A stretch of DNA of 64,000 nucleotides from Aliitabrizicola sp041905595 (lineage in GTDB: Bacteria > Pseudomonadota > Alphaproteobacteria > Rhodobacterales > Rhodobacteraceae). Under the pieces are notes generated by a model. The model worked only from the letters and a program-made list of their open reading frames with translations, searched no databases and was not told where the DNA came from. The stretch is from assembly GCA_041905595.1 (NCBI GenBank), contig JAYRKT010000026.1, positions 1 to 64,000 of the forward strand, read 5' to 3'. Of the stretch, positions 1 to 9,375 are shown in pieces (within the stretch, counting starts at the first letter, position 1; the number at the start of each line of letters is the position of its first letter). The translations under genes and the position numbers were made by a program.

Positions 1-48
1 CCCCGCCCAACAACTAACCACACCTTTTCCGTTTTTCCTCCTCCGGCC

Positions 49-78
49 GGGGGGGGGGGGGGGGGGCCCCCCCCCCCC
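49..78. repeat. G18-C12 homopolymer block
   Basis: A run of 18 G is followed directly by 12 C, so the block can fold on itself. Nothing like it occurs elsewhere in the window. It lies 30 bases upstream of the first gene. A sequencing or assembly artefact at a contig end or low-quality join is the simplest explanation; a real hairpin is possible but unlikely. Confidence 0.6.
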
Positions 79-107
79 GCTTCCACGGCATCCACTGGGA
101 GGGACGG

Positions 108-743
108 ATGGTCGCGAAACTCTACTGCTTTGGCGAAAGCGGCAACGCTTACAAGGTGGCGCTGGCGCTGACCTTCACCGGCACGCCCTGGGAGCCGGTC
201 TTTGTCGACTTCTTCCGCGGCGAGGCGCGCAGCCCGGCCTTCAAGGCGATCAACGAGATGGGCGAGGTTCCGGTTCTTATCGACGGCGACCTGAAGATCA
301 CCCAGTCCGGCGTGATCCTCGATTACATCGCCCGCAAGACCGGCCAATTCTACGGGAACGGCGAGGACGAGCGGATGGAAGTCCTGCGCTGGCTTTTCTG
401 GGACAACCACAAGCTCTCGGGCCAGATCGGCACCACGCGGTTCCTGTCGAACTTCCTGGCCGAGGAAAAGCGGCCGCAGGGCGTGATCCCCTTCCAGCAG
501 GGCCGGCTCAAGGTGGCCTACGGCATCCTGAACGACCACCTTGCTCGGCGGGACTGGATCGTCGGGGATGGCCCGACGATCGCAGACTTCTCCTGTTGTT
601 CCTATCTCTACTATCCCGAGCCGTTCGGCTTTTCGCGGGCCGACTGGCCGAACATCGACGCCTGGCTGGCCCGCATCGCCGCGCTGCCGGGCTGGAAGCA
701 CCCCTACGACATGATGCCCGGCAACCCTTCCGACCGGGCCTGA
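108..743 (+). CDS. glutathione S-transferase family protein
   Basis: A 211-residue protein of normal cytosolic GST length. The N-terminal thioredoxin-like fold (about 1-77) has a Ser in the motif ESGN (residues 10-13) at the usual glutathione-activating position, the cis-proline motif EVPVL near residue 55, and the QSG glutathione-binding turn. An all-helical C-terminal domain follows from about residue 85. The start is supported by a GGGAGGGA ribosome site just upstream. It is the first gene of a same-strand string with thiolase, two cupin genes and a FadJ-like gene (10-base gap to the thiolase), so a role in handling an electrophilic or CoA-linked intermediate is plausible. The substrate cannot be read from sequence. 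Confidence 0.88.
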   Translation: MVAKLYCFGESGNAYKVALALTFTGTPWEPVFVDFFRGEARSPAFKAINEMGEVPVLIDGDLKITQSGVILDYIARKTGQFYGNGEDERMEVLRWLFWDNHKLSGQIGTTRFLSNFLAEEKRPQGVIPFQQGRLKVAYGILNDHLARRDWIVGDGPTIADFSCCSYLYYPEPFGFSRADWPNIDAWLARIAALPGWKHPYDMMPGNPSDRA

Positions 744-753
744 GGAGACGAGA

Positions 754-1965
754 ATGACCGACGCCTATATCTTCGACGCCGTCCGCAGCCCCCGCGGCAA
801 GGGTCGCCCCGACGGCAGCCTGCACGAGGTCACCTCCGTCTCGCTCTCGGCCAAGATGCTGAACGCAGTGAAAGAGCGGAACGGCCTTGAAGGGCATGCG
901 GTCGAGGATGTGATCTGGGGCAACGTGACCCAAGTGGGTGAGCAGGGCGGCTGCCTTGCCCGCTCGGCTGTTCTGCTCTCAGACCTCGACGAGTCGATCC
1001 CGGGTCTGTCGATCAACCGCTTCTGCGCCTCCGGGATGGAGGCGGTGAACCTTGCCGCCAACCAGGTTCGTGGCGGTGCCGGGCAAGCCTATATTGCCGG
1101 CGGGGTCGAAATGATGGGCCGGGTCGCCATGGGCTCGGACGGGGCGGCTATCGCCGTCGATCCGTCGCTCGCCATGAAGACCTACTTCGTGCCGCAGGGC
1201 ATCTCGGCCGACATCATCGCCACCGAATATGGCTTCAGCCGCGATGACGTGGACGGCCTCGCTGTCGAAAGTCAGCGCCGGGCGGCTGACGCCTGGAAGG
1301 ACAACCGCTTTGCCAAGTCCATCGTGCCGGTTAAGGACCAGAACGGCCTGACCATCCTGAGCCATGACGAATACATGCGCCCCGGCACCGACATGCTGAC
1401 GCTCGGCGCGCTGAAGGCCAGCTTCAAGGACATGGGCGAGAGCATGCCCGGTTTCGACAAGCTCGCGCTGATGAAATACCCGCATCTGGCGAAGATCGAG
1501 CATGTCCACCACGCCGGGAACTCCAGTGGCATCGTCGACGGCGCGGCGGCGATCCTGATCGGCAGCAAGGACTTCGGTCAGGCGCATGGCCTGAAACCGC
1601 GTGCCCGCATCCGCGCCACGGCCAAGATCGGCACAGATCCGACGATCATGCTGACCGGCCCGGTGCCGGTGACCGAGAAGATCCTCAAGGACAGCGGCAT
1701 GTCGATCTCGGACATCGACCTGTTCGAGGTGAACGAGGCCTTCGCGAGCGTCGTGCTGCGCTTCATGCAGGCCTTCGACGTGGATGGGAGCCGCGTCAAT
1801 GTGAACGGTGGTTCGATTGCGATGGGCCATCCGCTTGGCGCGACCGGCGCGATTATCATCGGGACGCTGCTTGACGAGCTGGAGCGGTCCGGAAAGGGCA
1901 CGGGCCTTGCCACGCTCTGCATCGCCTCGGGCATGGGGGCGGCCACCATCATCGAAAGGGTCTGA
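754..1965 (+). CDS. acetyl-CoA acyltransferase (thiolase)
   Basis: A 403-residue thiolase, the usual family length. It cleaves 3-ketoacyl-CoA or condenses acyl-CoA units. The nucleophilic cysteine is Cys91 in NRFCASGM. The C-terminal signature GHPLGATGA carries His359, and the second catalytic cysteine is Cys389 in LCIASGMG. The conserved NEAFA motif is also present. The start follows a strong GAGGAGACGAGA ribosome site. Together with the FadJ-type multifunctional protein further along the operon it makes a complete beta-oxidation pair; degradative (FadA-type) rather than biosynthetic use is inferred from that neighbour. Confidence 0.93.
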   Translation: MTDAYIFDAVRSPRGKGRPDGSLHEVTSVSLSAKMLNAVKERNGLEGHAVEDVIWGNVTQVGEQGGCLARSAVLLSDLDESIPGLSINRFCASGMEAVNLAANQVRGGAGQAYIAGGVEMMGRVAMGSDGAAIAVDPSLAMKTYFVPQGISADIIATEYGFSRDDVDGLAVESQRRAADAWKDNRFAKSIVPVKDQNGLTILSHDEYMRPGTDMLTLGALKASFKDMGESMPGFDKLALMKYPHLAKIEHVHHAGNSSGIVDGAAAILIGSKDFGQAHGLKPRARIRATAKIGTDPTIMLTGPVPVTEKILKDSGMSISDIDLFEVNEAFASVVLRFMQAFDVDGSRVNVNGGSIAMGHPLGATGAIIIGTLLDELERSGKGTGLATLCIASGMGAATIIERV

Positions 1966-1967
1966 GG

Positions 1968-2438
1968 ATGCCGAAGCTCGATTTGACGAAAGTGCCGGTC
2001 AAGACCGGCTCGATCTATCCGTCGCCTTACGCCGAGATGATGGCGGGACGGTCGTCGCTGCGCCTCGGCGAGGCGGGCGGCCTGACCCAGTTCGGCGTCA
2101 ATCTGGTGATGCTGGAACCGGGCGCGGTGTCGAGCTTGCGCCATTGGCACCTGAACGAGGACGAGTTCGTGATGGTCATCGAAGGCGAATGCATCATGGT
2201 GCAGGACGAAGGCGAGACGATCATGCGCCCCGGCGACTGCGCTGCCTTCCCGGCGGCCAGCACCAATGGGCACCACTTCCTGAATCGCTCCGACAAAGTG
2301 GCAAAGTTCCTCGTCGTCGGAACCAAGGCGCCGTGGGAGGTCGCGACCTATTCCGACGTCGACATGAAAATCGAGATCGAAGGCGGCAAGGCGCGCTTCA
2401 TCTACAAGGACGGTACCGACTGGACGGGTCCCCGGTGA
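1968..2438 (+). CDS. cupin domain protein
   Basis: A 156-residue single-domain cupin. The first cupin motif carries the metal ligands in RHWHLNEDE (His59, His61, Glu66); the second motif has GHHFLN with the last ligand His102/103. The gene starts 3 bases after the thiolase stop and its stop overlaps the GTG of the next cupin gene, so the pair is translationally coupled. The fold binds a metal and small ligands; here it could be a dioxygenase, isomerase or sensor of an acyl intermediate. Its sequence resembles each half of the following bicupin, so the two genes probably arose by duplication. Confidence 0.85.
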   Translation: MPKLDLTKVPVKTGSIYPSPYAEMMAGRSSLRLGEAGGLTQFGVNLVMLEPGAVSSLRHWHLNEDEFVMVIEGECIMVQDEGETIMRPGDCAAFPAASTNGHHFLNRSDKVAKFLVVGTKAPWEVATYSDVDMKIEIEGGKARFIYKDGTDWTGPR

Positions 2439-3409
2439 AGGTCGATCCTGCACAGGCGCCTGTCAGCGGCGAGAATGGCGTCAGCACGCAGCACCTCTCG
2501 GTCGCGGGCGGGCTGACCCAGTTCGGCGCCTATGTCGAGACGCTTGCCCCCGGCGCGTGGTCGTCTCATCGCCACTGGCACGACAGCGAGGACGAGTTCC
2601 TCTTCGTGCTGGAGGGCATCGTCACGCTGCGCGACGACAACGGCATAACCGACCTGCACCCGGGCGATGCGGTCTGCTGGCCGCATGGCAATCCGAATGC
2701 CCATCACCTGACCAACCGCTCGAACGCGCCGGTGCGCTACCTGATCCAGGGCAGCCGGGTTGCAAACGACATCTGCCGCTATCCCGACAATGGCCGGGTG
2801 CTGATCAACAGTGAGACGCGCTGGAAGCTGGTCGAGGCGGACGACACGGTGGTCAAGGAAGGCGATCTGCCGTCCGAGCTGCTGGACCTGCCACCGGTCT
2901 GGGGAATGCCCTTCGATCCCGCGACCCCGCATCCGCAGGTCTTTCGCACCGCCGAGGCCGCTTGGCAGGACGATTCCGACACGGCCCACCCTATCCTAGG
3001 GTCCGGGCCCGGCCCCTACCGCTACCGCCTTATCTCCGACCTTGGCGGGATCAGCCAGTTCGGCGCCTTTGTCGAGGAGTTGCCGCCGGGTTCGCGCTCG
3101 GGCCGCCGCCACTGGCACGAGACCGAGGACGAGATGATCTTCTTGCTCGACGGCGAGGCCGTTCTTGTCGAAGACTGCGAAACCATCCTCGTGCCGGGCG
3201 ACATGGCCTGCTGGCCGGCGGGAGATGCGGTCGGCCACAGGCTCGACAATCGCTCGGGCCAGCCCACCCGCTATCTCGTCATCGGAACGCGGAACCAGCG
3301 CGACCGCATCCACTACACCGACCACGATCTCATCACCGAAAAGGACGGCGCCCTGCGGCACTACTTCCGCCGCGACGGCAGCCGCTACGAACAAGGACCC
3401 CGATCATGA
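2435..3409 (+). CDS. bicupin (two tandem cupin domains)
   Basis: A 324-residue protein starting at GTG 2435, whose first bases overlap the stop of the upstream cupin gene. It has two complete cupin units. The first has HRHWHDSEDEF and later NAHHLTNRS; the second has RRHWHETEDEM and GHRLDNRS. Both keep the HxH...E metal-binding pattern, so both may bind metal. The stop TGA overlaps the ATG of the FadJ-like gene. Gentisate dioxygenase-like and other bicupins share this plan, but no specific activity is assignable. Position between thiolase and FadJ genes suggests a step linked to acyl-CoA or ring-derived intermediates. Confidence 0.82.
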   Translation: MKVDPAQAPVSGENGVSTQHLSVAGGLTQFGAYVETLAPGAWSSHRHWHDSEDEFLFVLEGIVTLRDDNGITDLHPGDAVCWPHGNPNAHHLTNRSNAPVRYLIQGSRVANDICRYPDNGRVLINSETRWKLVEADDTVVKEGDLPSELLDLPPVWGMPFDPATPHPQVFRTAEAAWQDDSDTAHPILGSGPGPYRYRLISDLGGISQFGAFVEELPPGSRSGRRHWHETEDEMIFLLDGEAVLVEDCETILVPGDMACWPAGDAVGHRLDNRSGQPTRYLVIGTRNQRDRIHYTDHDLITEKDGALRHYFRRDGSRYEQGPRS

Positions 3410-5595
3410 GCGATTTCACCTCTGTCATCGATGCCGACGGCGTGGCCGTCATCACCTGGGACGTGCCCGGCAAGTCGATGAACGTCATGTCGATGGAGGC
3501 CTTCAACCTGCTCGACCGGCTGATCGACGCCGCGCTGGCGGATCCTGCGGTGAAGGGCATCGTCATCACGTCGGCCAAGAAGGATTTCGCAGGGGGCATG
3601 GACCTGAACGTCATCGCCCGGATGCGCGAAGGCGGGGCGCAGGCGCTGTTCGACGGGCTGATGGGGATGCACGGCTTCCTGCGCAAGATCGAGCGCGCGG
3701 GGATGGACCCCAAGACGCTGAAGGGCGGCAAGCCGATCGTCGCCGCGCTGCCGGGCACCGCGCTCGGCATCGGCCTTGAGCTGCCGCTCGCCTGCCACCG
3801 CATCATCGCGGCAGACAACCCCAAGGCCAAGATCGGCCTGCCGGAGATCCTGGTCGGGATCTTCCCCGGTGGCGGCGGCACGACCCGTCTGGTCCGCAAG
3901 CTCGGCGCCATGATGGCGGCGCCTTTCCTTCTGGAGGGCAAGCTGTCCGACCCGAAGGCCGCCAAGGCCGCTGGCCTGATCGACGATGTCGTGGCGCCAG
4001 AGGATCTTCTTGCTAAGGCGAAGGAGTGGGTGCTGAGCGCCAAGGATGCCGATCTGGTGAAGCCCTGGGATGCCAAGGGCTACAAGATGCCCGGCGGCGC
4101 GCCCTATCACCCGGCGGGCTTCATGACCTTCGTCGGCGCGAATGCCATGGTCATGGGCAAGACGATGGGTGTCTATCCGGCTGCGAAGGCGCTTCTGTCG
4201 GCGGTCTATGAAGGCGCGCTCGTGCCCTTCGACACTGCGCTGAAGATCGAGGCGCGCTGGTTCACCAACCTGCTTCTGAACCCGTCCTCCAGCGCGATGA
4301 TCCGCTCGCTCTTCATCAACAAGGAGGCGCTGGAGAAGGGCGCGAACCGGCCGAAGGTGCCGGACCAGTCGGTAAAGAAGCTTGGCGTCATCGGCGCGGG
4401 AATGATGGGGGCGGGCATCGCCTATGTCAGCGCCAATGCCGGGATCGAGGTCGTGCTGATCGATGCGGCGCAAGAGGCGGCCGACCGTGGCAAGGCCCAT
4501 TCGGCCGATCTGCTCGACAAGGGCATGAAGCGCGGCAAGGTCACGGCCGAGAAGAAGGCCGAGGTGCTGGGCCGCATCAACGCGACGACCGATTACGCGG
4601 CGCTCGCCGGATGCGATCTGATCGTCGAGGCGGTGTTCGAGGATCCGAAGGTGAAGGCCGAGGTGACGGCGAAGGTTGAGGCCGTCGTGGGGCCGGACTG
4701 CATCTTTGCCACCAATACCTCGACGCTGCCAATCACAGGCCTTGCCAAGGCAAGCCAGCGGCCCGCGCAGTTCATTGGCATCCACTTCTTCTCGCCCGTC
4801 GACAAGATGAACCTTGTCGAGATCATCAAGGGCAAGGCGACTGGGGAATTGGCGGTGGCGAAATCGCTCGACTTCGTGCGGCAGATCCGCAAGACGCCGA
4901 TCGTGGTCAACGACGCGCGCTTCTTCTACGCGAACCGCTGCATCATTCCCTATATCAACGAAGGCATCCGCATGGTCGCCGAGGGTGTGGAGCCGGTGTT
5001 TGTGGAGAACGCGGCGAAGCTGGTCGGCATGCCGCTCGGCCCGCTGCAGCTGGTGGACGAGACCTCGATTGATCTCGGCGTGAAGATCGCCAAGGCAACC
5101 CGTGCAGCGATGGGCGACGCCTATCCCGACGGCGCGGTCGACGAAGTGCTGTTCGCCATGGCGGGCGAGGGGCGTCTTGGCCGCAAATCAAACGCCGGCT
5201 TCTACACCTATGACGCGGCAGGCAAGCGCGAAGGACTGTGGGATGGGCTGGCGGCGAAATGGCCGGTCAAAGACGCCCAGCCGCCGCTGACCGAGGTCCA
5301 GCACCGGCTGCTGATGATCCAGTCGCTCGAGGCCGTGCGCGCGCTGGAGCAGGGCGTATTGACCGACATTCGCGAAGGCGATGTGGGCGCCATCCTTGGC
5401 TGGGGCTTCGCGCCCTGGTCGGGCGGTCCATTCAGCTGGCTCGACATCATCGGCGCAGCCCGGGCGGTCGAGATCTGCGACGCGCTGACGGCCGCGCATG
5501 GCGACCGCTTCGCCGCGCCGGACCTGCTGCGCGAAATGGCAGCGAAGGGCGAAAGCTTCTACGGGCGCTTTGCCACGGCAGCCAAGGCTGCCTAA
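3406..5595 (+). CDS. fadJ: enoyl-CoA hydratase/3-hydroxyacyl-CoA dehydrogenase fusion
   Basis: A 729-residue beta-oxidation multifunctional protein. The N-terminal crotonase domain (about 1-310) keeps both active-site glutamates, in GIGLELPLACH and GLPEILVGIFPGGGG. The NAD-binding dehydrogenase domain begins near residue 325 with GVIGAGMMGAGIA, and the catalytic His lies in IHFFSPVDKMNLVEI. The C-terminal dehydrogenase domains run to the end. The start ATG at 3406 overlaps the bicupin stop. It catalyses hydration of enoyl-CoA and oxidation of the 3-hydroxyacyl-CoA, and with the thiolase completes a degradation spiral. FadJ or FadB-like assignment is by domain order only. Confidence 0.93.
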   Translation: MSDFTSVIDADGVAVITWDVPGKSMNVMSMEAFNLLDRLIDAALADPAVKGIVITSAKKDFAGGMDLNVIARMREGGAQALFDGLMGMHGFLRKIERAGMDPKTLKGGKPIVAALPGTALGIGLELPLACHRIIAADNPKAKIGLPEILVGIFPGGGGTTRLVRKLGAMMAAPFLLEGKLSDPKAAKAAGLIDDVVAPEDLLAKAKEWVLSAKDADLVKPWDAKGYKMPGGAPYHPAGFMTFVGANAMVMGKTMGVYPAAKALLSAVYEGALVPFDTALKIEARWFTNLLLNPSSSAMIRSLFINKEALEKGANRPKVPDQSVKKLGVIGAGMMGAGIAYVSANAGIEVVLIDAAQEAADRGKAHSADLLDKGMKRGKVTAEKKAEVLGRINATTDYAALAGCDLIVEAVFEDPKVKAEVTAKVEAVVGPDCIFATNTSTLPITGLAKASQRPAQFIGIHFFSPVDKMNLVEIIKGKATGELAVAKSLDFVRQIRKTPIVVNDARFFYANRCIIPYINEGIRMVAEGVEPVFVENAAKLVGMPLGPLQLVDETSIDLGVKIAKATRAAMGDAYPDGAVDEVLFAMAGEGRLGRKSNAGFYTYDAAGKREGLWDGLAAKWPVKDAQPPLTEVQHRLLMIQSLEAVRALEQGVLTDIREGDVGAILGWGFAPWSGGPFSWLDIIGAARAVEICDALTAAHGDRFAAPDLLREMAAKGESFYGRFATAAKAA

Positions 5596-6245
5596 GGGTC
5601 GAAGCGGTAGCCGAAACGCCCGATATCCTCGGCGCAAAGGCGGGCCAGAAGCTCTGCCGTTTCTGCATCGTAATACGGCCGCCAGTCCCTCTGGCGGTCG
5701 CTTTCGTTCGCGTGGGGGAGGGGGGTCAGCCGGAACCCGAGATGAGCCTCTAGCGGAGCAATGTCTTCATCTAGATGTTCCAGTCGGGCGAAGAGGGAGC
5801 AGCGCTCTACCCCGGTCCGGTCACGCATGTAGGCGCCGTAGGGCCAGGCGACGAGGCTCGCCTGTGTTTGGGGATGGGTCAGGAAGCCCATGAAGTCATG
5901 CGCCTTGGCCAGGCCGACTGCCGGATGGGCAAAGGCTTGCGCACGCAGCCAATGATAGTAGCTCACCGCACGGTCCCACGGATTCCGCACGAGCGTGAAT
6001 GTGAAGAAGCCGGCGATTTCCGCTTCGCTGACCAGTCCGGAAATGTCGGCCAGTGTGGAGTGCTTCCACAGCCGTCCTGCAGATTTGACGCCCTTTAGCC
6101 GCCCGCGTCGGGCACGGGCCTTGGGCGTATCGCCGATGAGAAGGTCGTCCTTCATCGCCCGCGCCTCCAGCGCCAGCGTCAGCGCCGTGCCTCCGGTCTT
6201 GGGGACGTGGACGAAGATGTAGCGGCGGCCACGGGAGATGATCAT
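5592..6245 (-). CDS. sulfotransferase family protein
   Basis: A 217-residue protein if started at ATG 6245; a longer start at 6293 would overlap the upstream dehydrogenase gene, so the shorter one is preferred. Near the N-terminus it has FVHVPKTGGTAL, the PAPS 5'-phosphosulfate-binding loop of sulfotransferases, and later LVRNPWDRAVSYYHW, the 3'-phosphate-binding motif. These two motifs in this spacing are diagnostic. It would transfer sulfate from PAPS to a glycan or other hydroxyl acceptor; the acceptor is unknown. It converges with the FadJ-like gene with a 4-base overlap of stop codons. It is the last gene of a minus-strand string that begins with proC. Confidence 0.82.
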   Translation of the reverse strand: MIISRGRRYIFVHVPKTGGTALTLALEARAMKDDLLIGDTPKARARRGRLKGVKSAGRLWKHSTLADISGLVSEAEIAGFFTFTLVRNPWDRAVSYYHWLRAQAFAHPAVGLAKAHDFMGFLTHPQTQASLVAWPYGAYMRDRTGVERCSLFARLEHLDEDIAPLEAHLGFRLTPLPHANESDRQRDWRPYYDAETAELLARLCAEDIGRFGYRFDP

Positions 6246-6258
6246 GGCCGCCCGCGTT

Positions 6259-7206
6259 TCAGACCGCGTTAGGAAGCGGTCGCCCTTCGGCAAAGGCGAT
6301 CAGGTTGTCGATCGCCATCAGGCCCATCGATGTCCGCACCTCCAGCGCCGCGGTGCCGAGATGGGGCAGAAGCGTGACGTTGTCCATTGTCAGAAGCTCC
6401 GGCGTCACCTTCGGTTCGTATTCGTAGACATCGAGCCCGGCCCCGGCGATGCGTCCTTCGCGCAGCGCCTCGACGAGAGCGTCTTCGTGAACGATGTCAC
6501 CCCGGGCGATGTTCACAAAGATCGCATGCGGCTTCATCCGCGCAAAGGCATCCGCATTGATGAGCCGCTTTGTCTCTGGCGTCGCCGCCAGGGACACCAC
6601 GACGACATCCGCCCCGAGTGCCTCGTCAAAGGACACCTGCCGGGAGGAAACCCCCGGATCGGCAATCGGCGAGCGGTTGTAGAAGACGACGTTCATCCCG
6701 AGGCCAAGCGCGCAGCGCCGCGCAATTGCCCTGCCGATCCGGCCCATGCCGATGATGCCGACGGTCTTGCCGCCCGGATGCATCCCGAGAAGTTGTGTCG
6801 GATGCCAACCATCCCACTTGCCCGCGCGCAGCAGCCGCTCACCCTCGCTTGCGCGCCGCGCCGCCATAAGGATCAGTGTCAGGGCGATATCCGCCGTCGC
6901 CTCGGTCACAGCACCGGGCGTATTTGTCACCGCGACCCCCGCTGCCCGTGCGGCGGCAACGTCGATATGGTTGTAACCCACGCCGAAGTTTGCAAGCAGC
7001 TTCGCCCGAGGTTGCGGCACGTCGGCAAAGACCTGCGCGCCGAAGGCATCGCGCAGGGTCGGCAGCACGAGGTCGTACTCACGCAATGCCGATCTGAGTT
7101 CCGCCTCGGTGAGTGGCAGCGTGTCCTGCCGGACCACCGTGTCAAAACGGGCGGCTGCCGCATTGACGATGGCATCGGGAAGTGGGCGGGTGATCAGCAG
7201 CCGCAT
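6259..7206 (-). CDS. D-2-hydroxyacid dehydrogenase (glyoxylate/hydroxypyruvate reductase type)
   Basis: A 315-residue NAD(P)-dependent dehydrogenase. The Rossmann motif is GIIGMGRIGRAIARR, followed by the substrate-binding Arg region SLAATPETKRLI and NIARGDIVHEDAL. The catalytic His is in LLPHLGTAALEVR. This set fits glyoxylate reductase / D-glycerate dehydrogenase and related enzymes, which reduce 2-oxoacids to D-hydroxyacids. Its start overlaps the stop of the tRNA-binding protein gene by one base (TGATG), so the two are probably translationally coupled. Exact substrate is not resolved by sequence alone. Confidence 0.9.
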   Translation of the reverse strand: MRLLITRPLPDAIVNAAAARFDTVVRQDTLPLTEAELRSALREYDLVLPTLRDAFGAQVFADVPQPRAKLLANFGVGYNHIDVAAARAAGVAVTNTPGAVTEATADIALTLILMAARRASEGERLLRAGKWDGWHPTQLLGMHPGGKTVGIIGMGRIGRAIARRCALGLGMNVVFYNRSPIADPGVSSRQVSFDEALGADVVVVSLAATPETKRLINADAFARMKPHAIFVNIARGDIVHEDALVEALREGRIAGAGLDVYEYEPKVTPELLTMDNVTLLPHLGTAALEVRTSMGLMAIDNLIAFAEGRPLPNAV

Positions 7207-7537
7207 CAGAAAAGCCTTCCGCCAAGTGGCACTTCATGTCCCGGACCGATCAGCACCACCTCGCCGTCTTCGTCCGGCACGCCAAGGACCAGTACCTCGG
7301 ACATCACCTTGCCGATCTGGCGCGGCGGGAAGTTGACCACCGCCAGCACTTGCCGACCGATGAGACCGTCGGGTGTGTAGTGCCTGGTGATCTGGGCCGA
7401 GGATTTCTTTTCGCCGAGCTCCGGTCCGAAATCGACCCAGAGTTTGATTGCGGGCTTTCGGGCCTCCGGGAAGGGTTCGGCCCGGGTGATGCGACCAACA
7501 CGGATGTCGACCTTGAGGAAGTCGTCGAAGCTGATCG

Positions 7538-7541
<4 letters not shown>
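7206..7541 (-). CDS. csaA: tRNA-binding protein (CsaA-like)
   Basis: A 111-residue protein consisting of one OB-fold tRNA-binding domain, as in CsaA and the C-terminus of methionyl- and phenylalanyl-tRNA synthetases. Visible marks are KVDIRVGRI near the start, KSSAQI in the middle and AVVNFPPRQIG and SEVLVLG toward the end. CsaA binds tRNA and has been described as a chaperone-like protein. The start overlaps the proC stop by 4 bases and the stop overlaps the dehydrogenase start by one base. The string proC-csaA-dehydrogenase therefore looks like one transcript. Confidence 0.9.
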
Positions 7542-8359
<818 letters not shown>

Positions 8360-8388
8360 CTGTCTTCCCCGATCATCCGGGGCAGAGG

Positions 8389-8892
8389 TTAGGCGCGGCC
8401 GTAGGCCTCGGCAATGGCGACTTTCATGGCTTCCGCCGGGGTCTTCTCGGCCCAGGAAACGAGCTGGAACGCCGGATAGAACCGCTCTGCGGCCACCACC
8501 GCGCTGCCGATCAGACGGTCAATCTGTTCCGGAGTCGCGATCTGACCGCCGGACAGCACCAGTCCATAGCGCCACACCATCAGCTTCTGTTCCGCCCAGA
8601 AGGTAAAAGCACCTGTCCAGACCATGTCATTGCAGCGGTTCAGCACATCATAGAACTCGCCCATGCGCTGGTCCGGCGGCTCCATTTCGAAGGTACAGAT
8701 CAGGCGCAGCGTCTCGTCCTGGGCCGACCAGGCGAGGGTCAGAGAATAGGTCCGCCACTGCCCTTCGACCGCCATGGCGATCTGGTCGTCGGTGACGCGG
8801 TCGAACTCCCAGTCGTGGTGCTCGGCCAGGGTTTCGACGATGTCGATCGGGTGCAGATCCTCGGTCGACAGGAAGTCTTCGGAAAGCGACAT
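8389..8892 (-). CDS. YbjN domain-containing protein
   Basis: A 167-residue protein starting at MSLSEDF (ATG 8892); an upstream in-frame start at 8937 would add 15 basic residues that do not look like part of the family. The body has the YbjN fold, with HPIDIVETLAEHHDWEFDR near the N-terminus and a WTGAFTFWAEQKLMVWRYGL strand region. YbjN proteins resemble type III secretion chaperones and affect motility and stress responses in E. coli; no enzymatic function is known. It is upstream of proC on the same strand. Confidence 0.82.
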   Translation of the reverse strand: MSLSEDFLSTEDLHPIDIVETLAEHHDWEFDRVTDDQIAMAVEGQWRTYSLTLAWSAQDETLRLICTFEMEPPDQRMGEFYDVLNRCNDMVWTGAFTFWAEQKLMVWRYGLVLSGGQIATPEQIDRLIGSAVVAAERFYPAFQLVSWAEKTPAEAMKVAIAEAYGRA

Positions 8893-9270
8893 AAGCCCGG
8901 CCTCTTTATGAAGCTTCCGGCGGGCCGAGACCCACAAGAAGCTGGGTGTCTGGCAAGCTACGGCGTTTGCCCGACACCGTGCTTACTAGATATGGTGTGA
9001 CCAAAGAGGAAGCCTGTAAAGCGATTTCTTGATCAATCTCCTGTGGACAAGTGGGCGGGGCGTTGGCTTGCGCGTTCGGCGGCAATTGCCCCGCCGCGTG
9101 GTGGAACTGGGACGCCTCGGGTTCCGCGCCGGCAGGTCGAGGCGAAACGGTGCTGCCGATTGTTGTAGTTGGGACGGATGTTGCTGGCTGCACACCCGTT
9201 TCCGTAGAGTGGAAAGAGGACAAGCAAAATCGCCTTGTTTTCGCTGGCTCCGGTCCATATACGGGGCGGC
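8893..9270. other. gene-free stretch between ybjN-like gene and tRNA-Ser
   Basis: About 380 bases with no supportable gene. The reading frames crossing it and the tRNA on the minus strand spell an antisense-tRNA artefact. It should hold the promoters of the YbjN gene (leftward) and of tRNA-Ser (rightward), but I cannot point to a convincing -35/-10 pair. Confidence 0.5.
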
Positions 9271-9360
9271 GGAGTGGTGGCCGAGTGGTCGAAGGCACAC
9301 CCCTGCTAAGGGTGCAGGCGGGGAACCGTCTCGAGGGTTCGAATCCCTTCCACTCCGCCA
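9271..9360 (+). tRNA. tRNA-Ser (anticodon GCU), CCA encoded
   Basis: A 90-base class II tRNA. The acceptor stem GGAGTGG (9271-9277) pairs with CCACTCC (9350-9356), followed by G and an encoded CCA. The anticodon stem is 9298-9302 with 9310-9314 and the loop CTGCTAA holds anticodon GCT at 9305-9307. A long variable arm (GCAGGCGGGGAACCGTCTC region) and the T-loop GGTTCGAATCC confirm serine identity. It sits at the left edge of island A, the usual kind of place for an integrated element. Confidence 0.97.
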
Positions 9361-9375
9361 GCCACCCATGCTGAT

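Noticed and set aside
8986..9369. Minus-strand frame of 127 codons covering tRNA-Ser (contains RSGRDSNPRDGSPPAPLAGV)
   Set aside because: This is the well-known false protein produced by reading antisense through a tRNA-Ser gene; no ribosome site or domain supports it.
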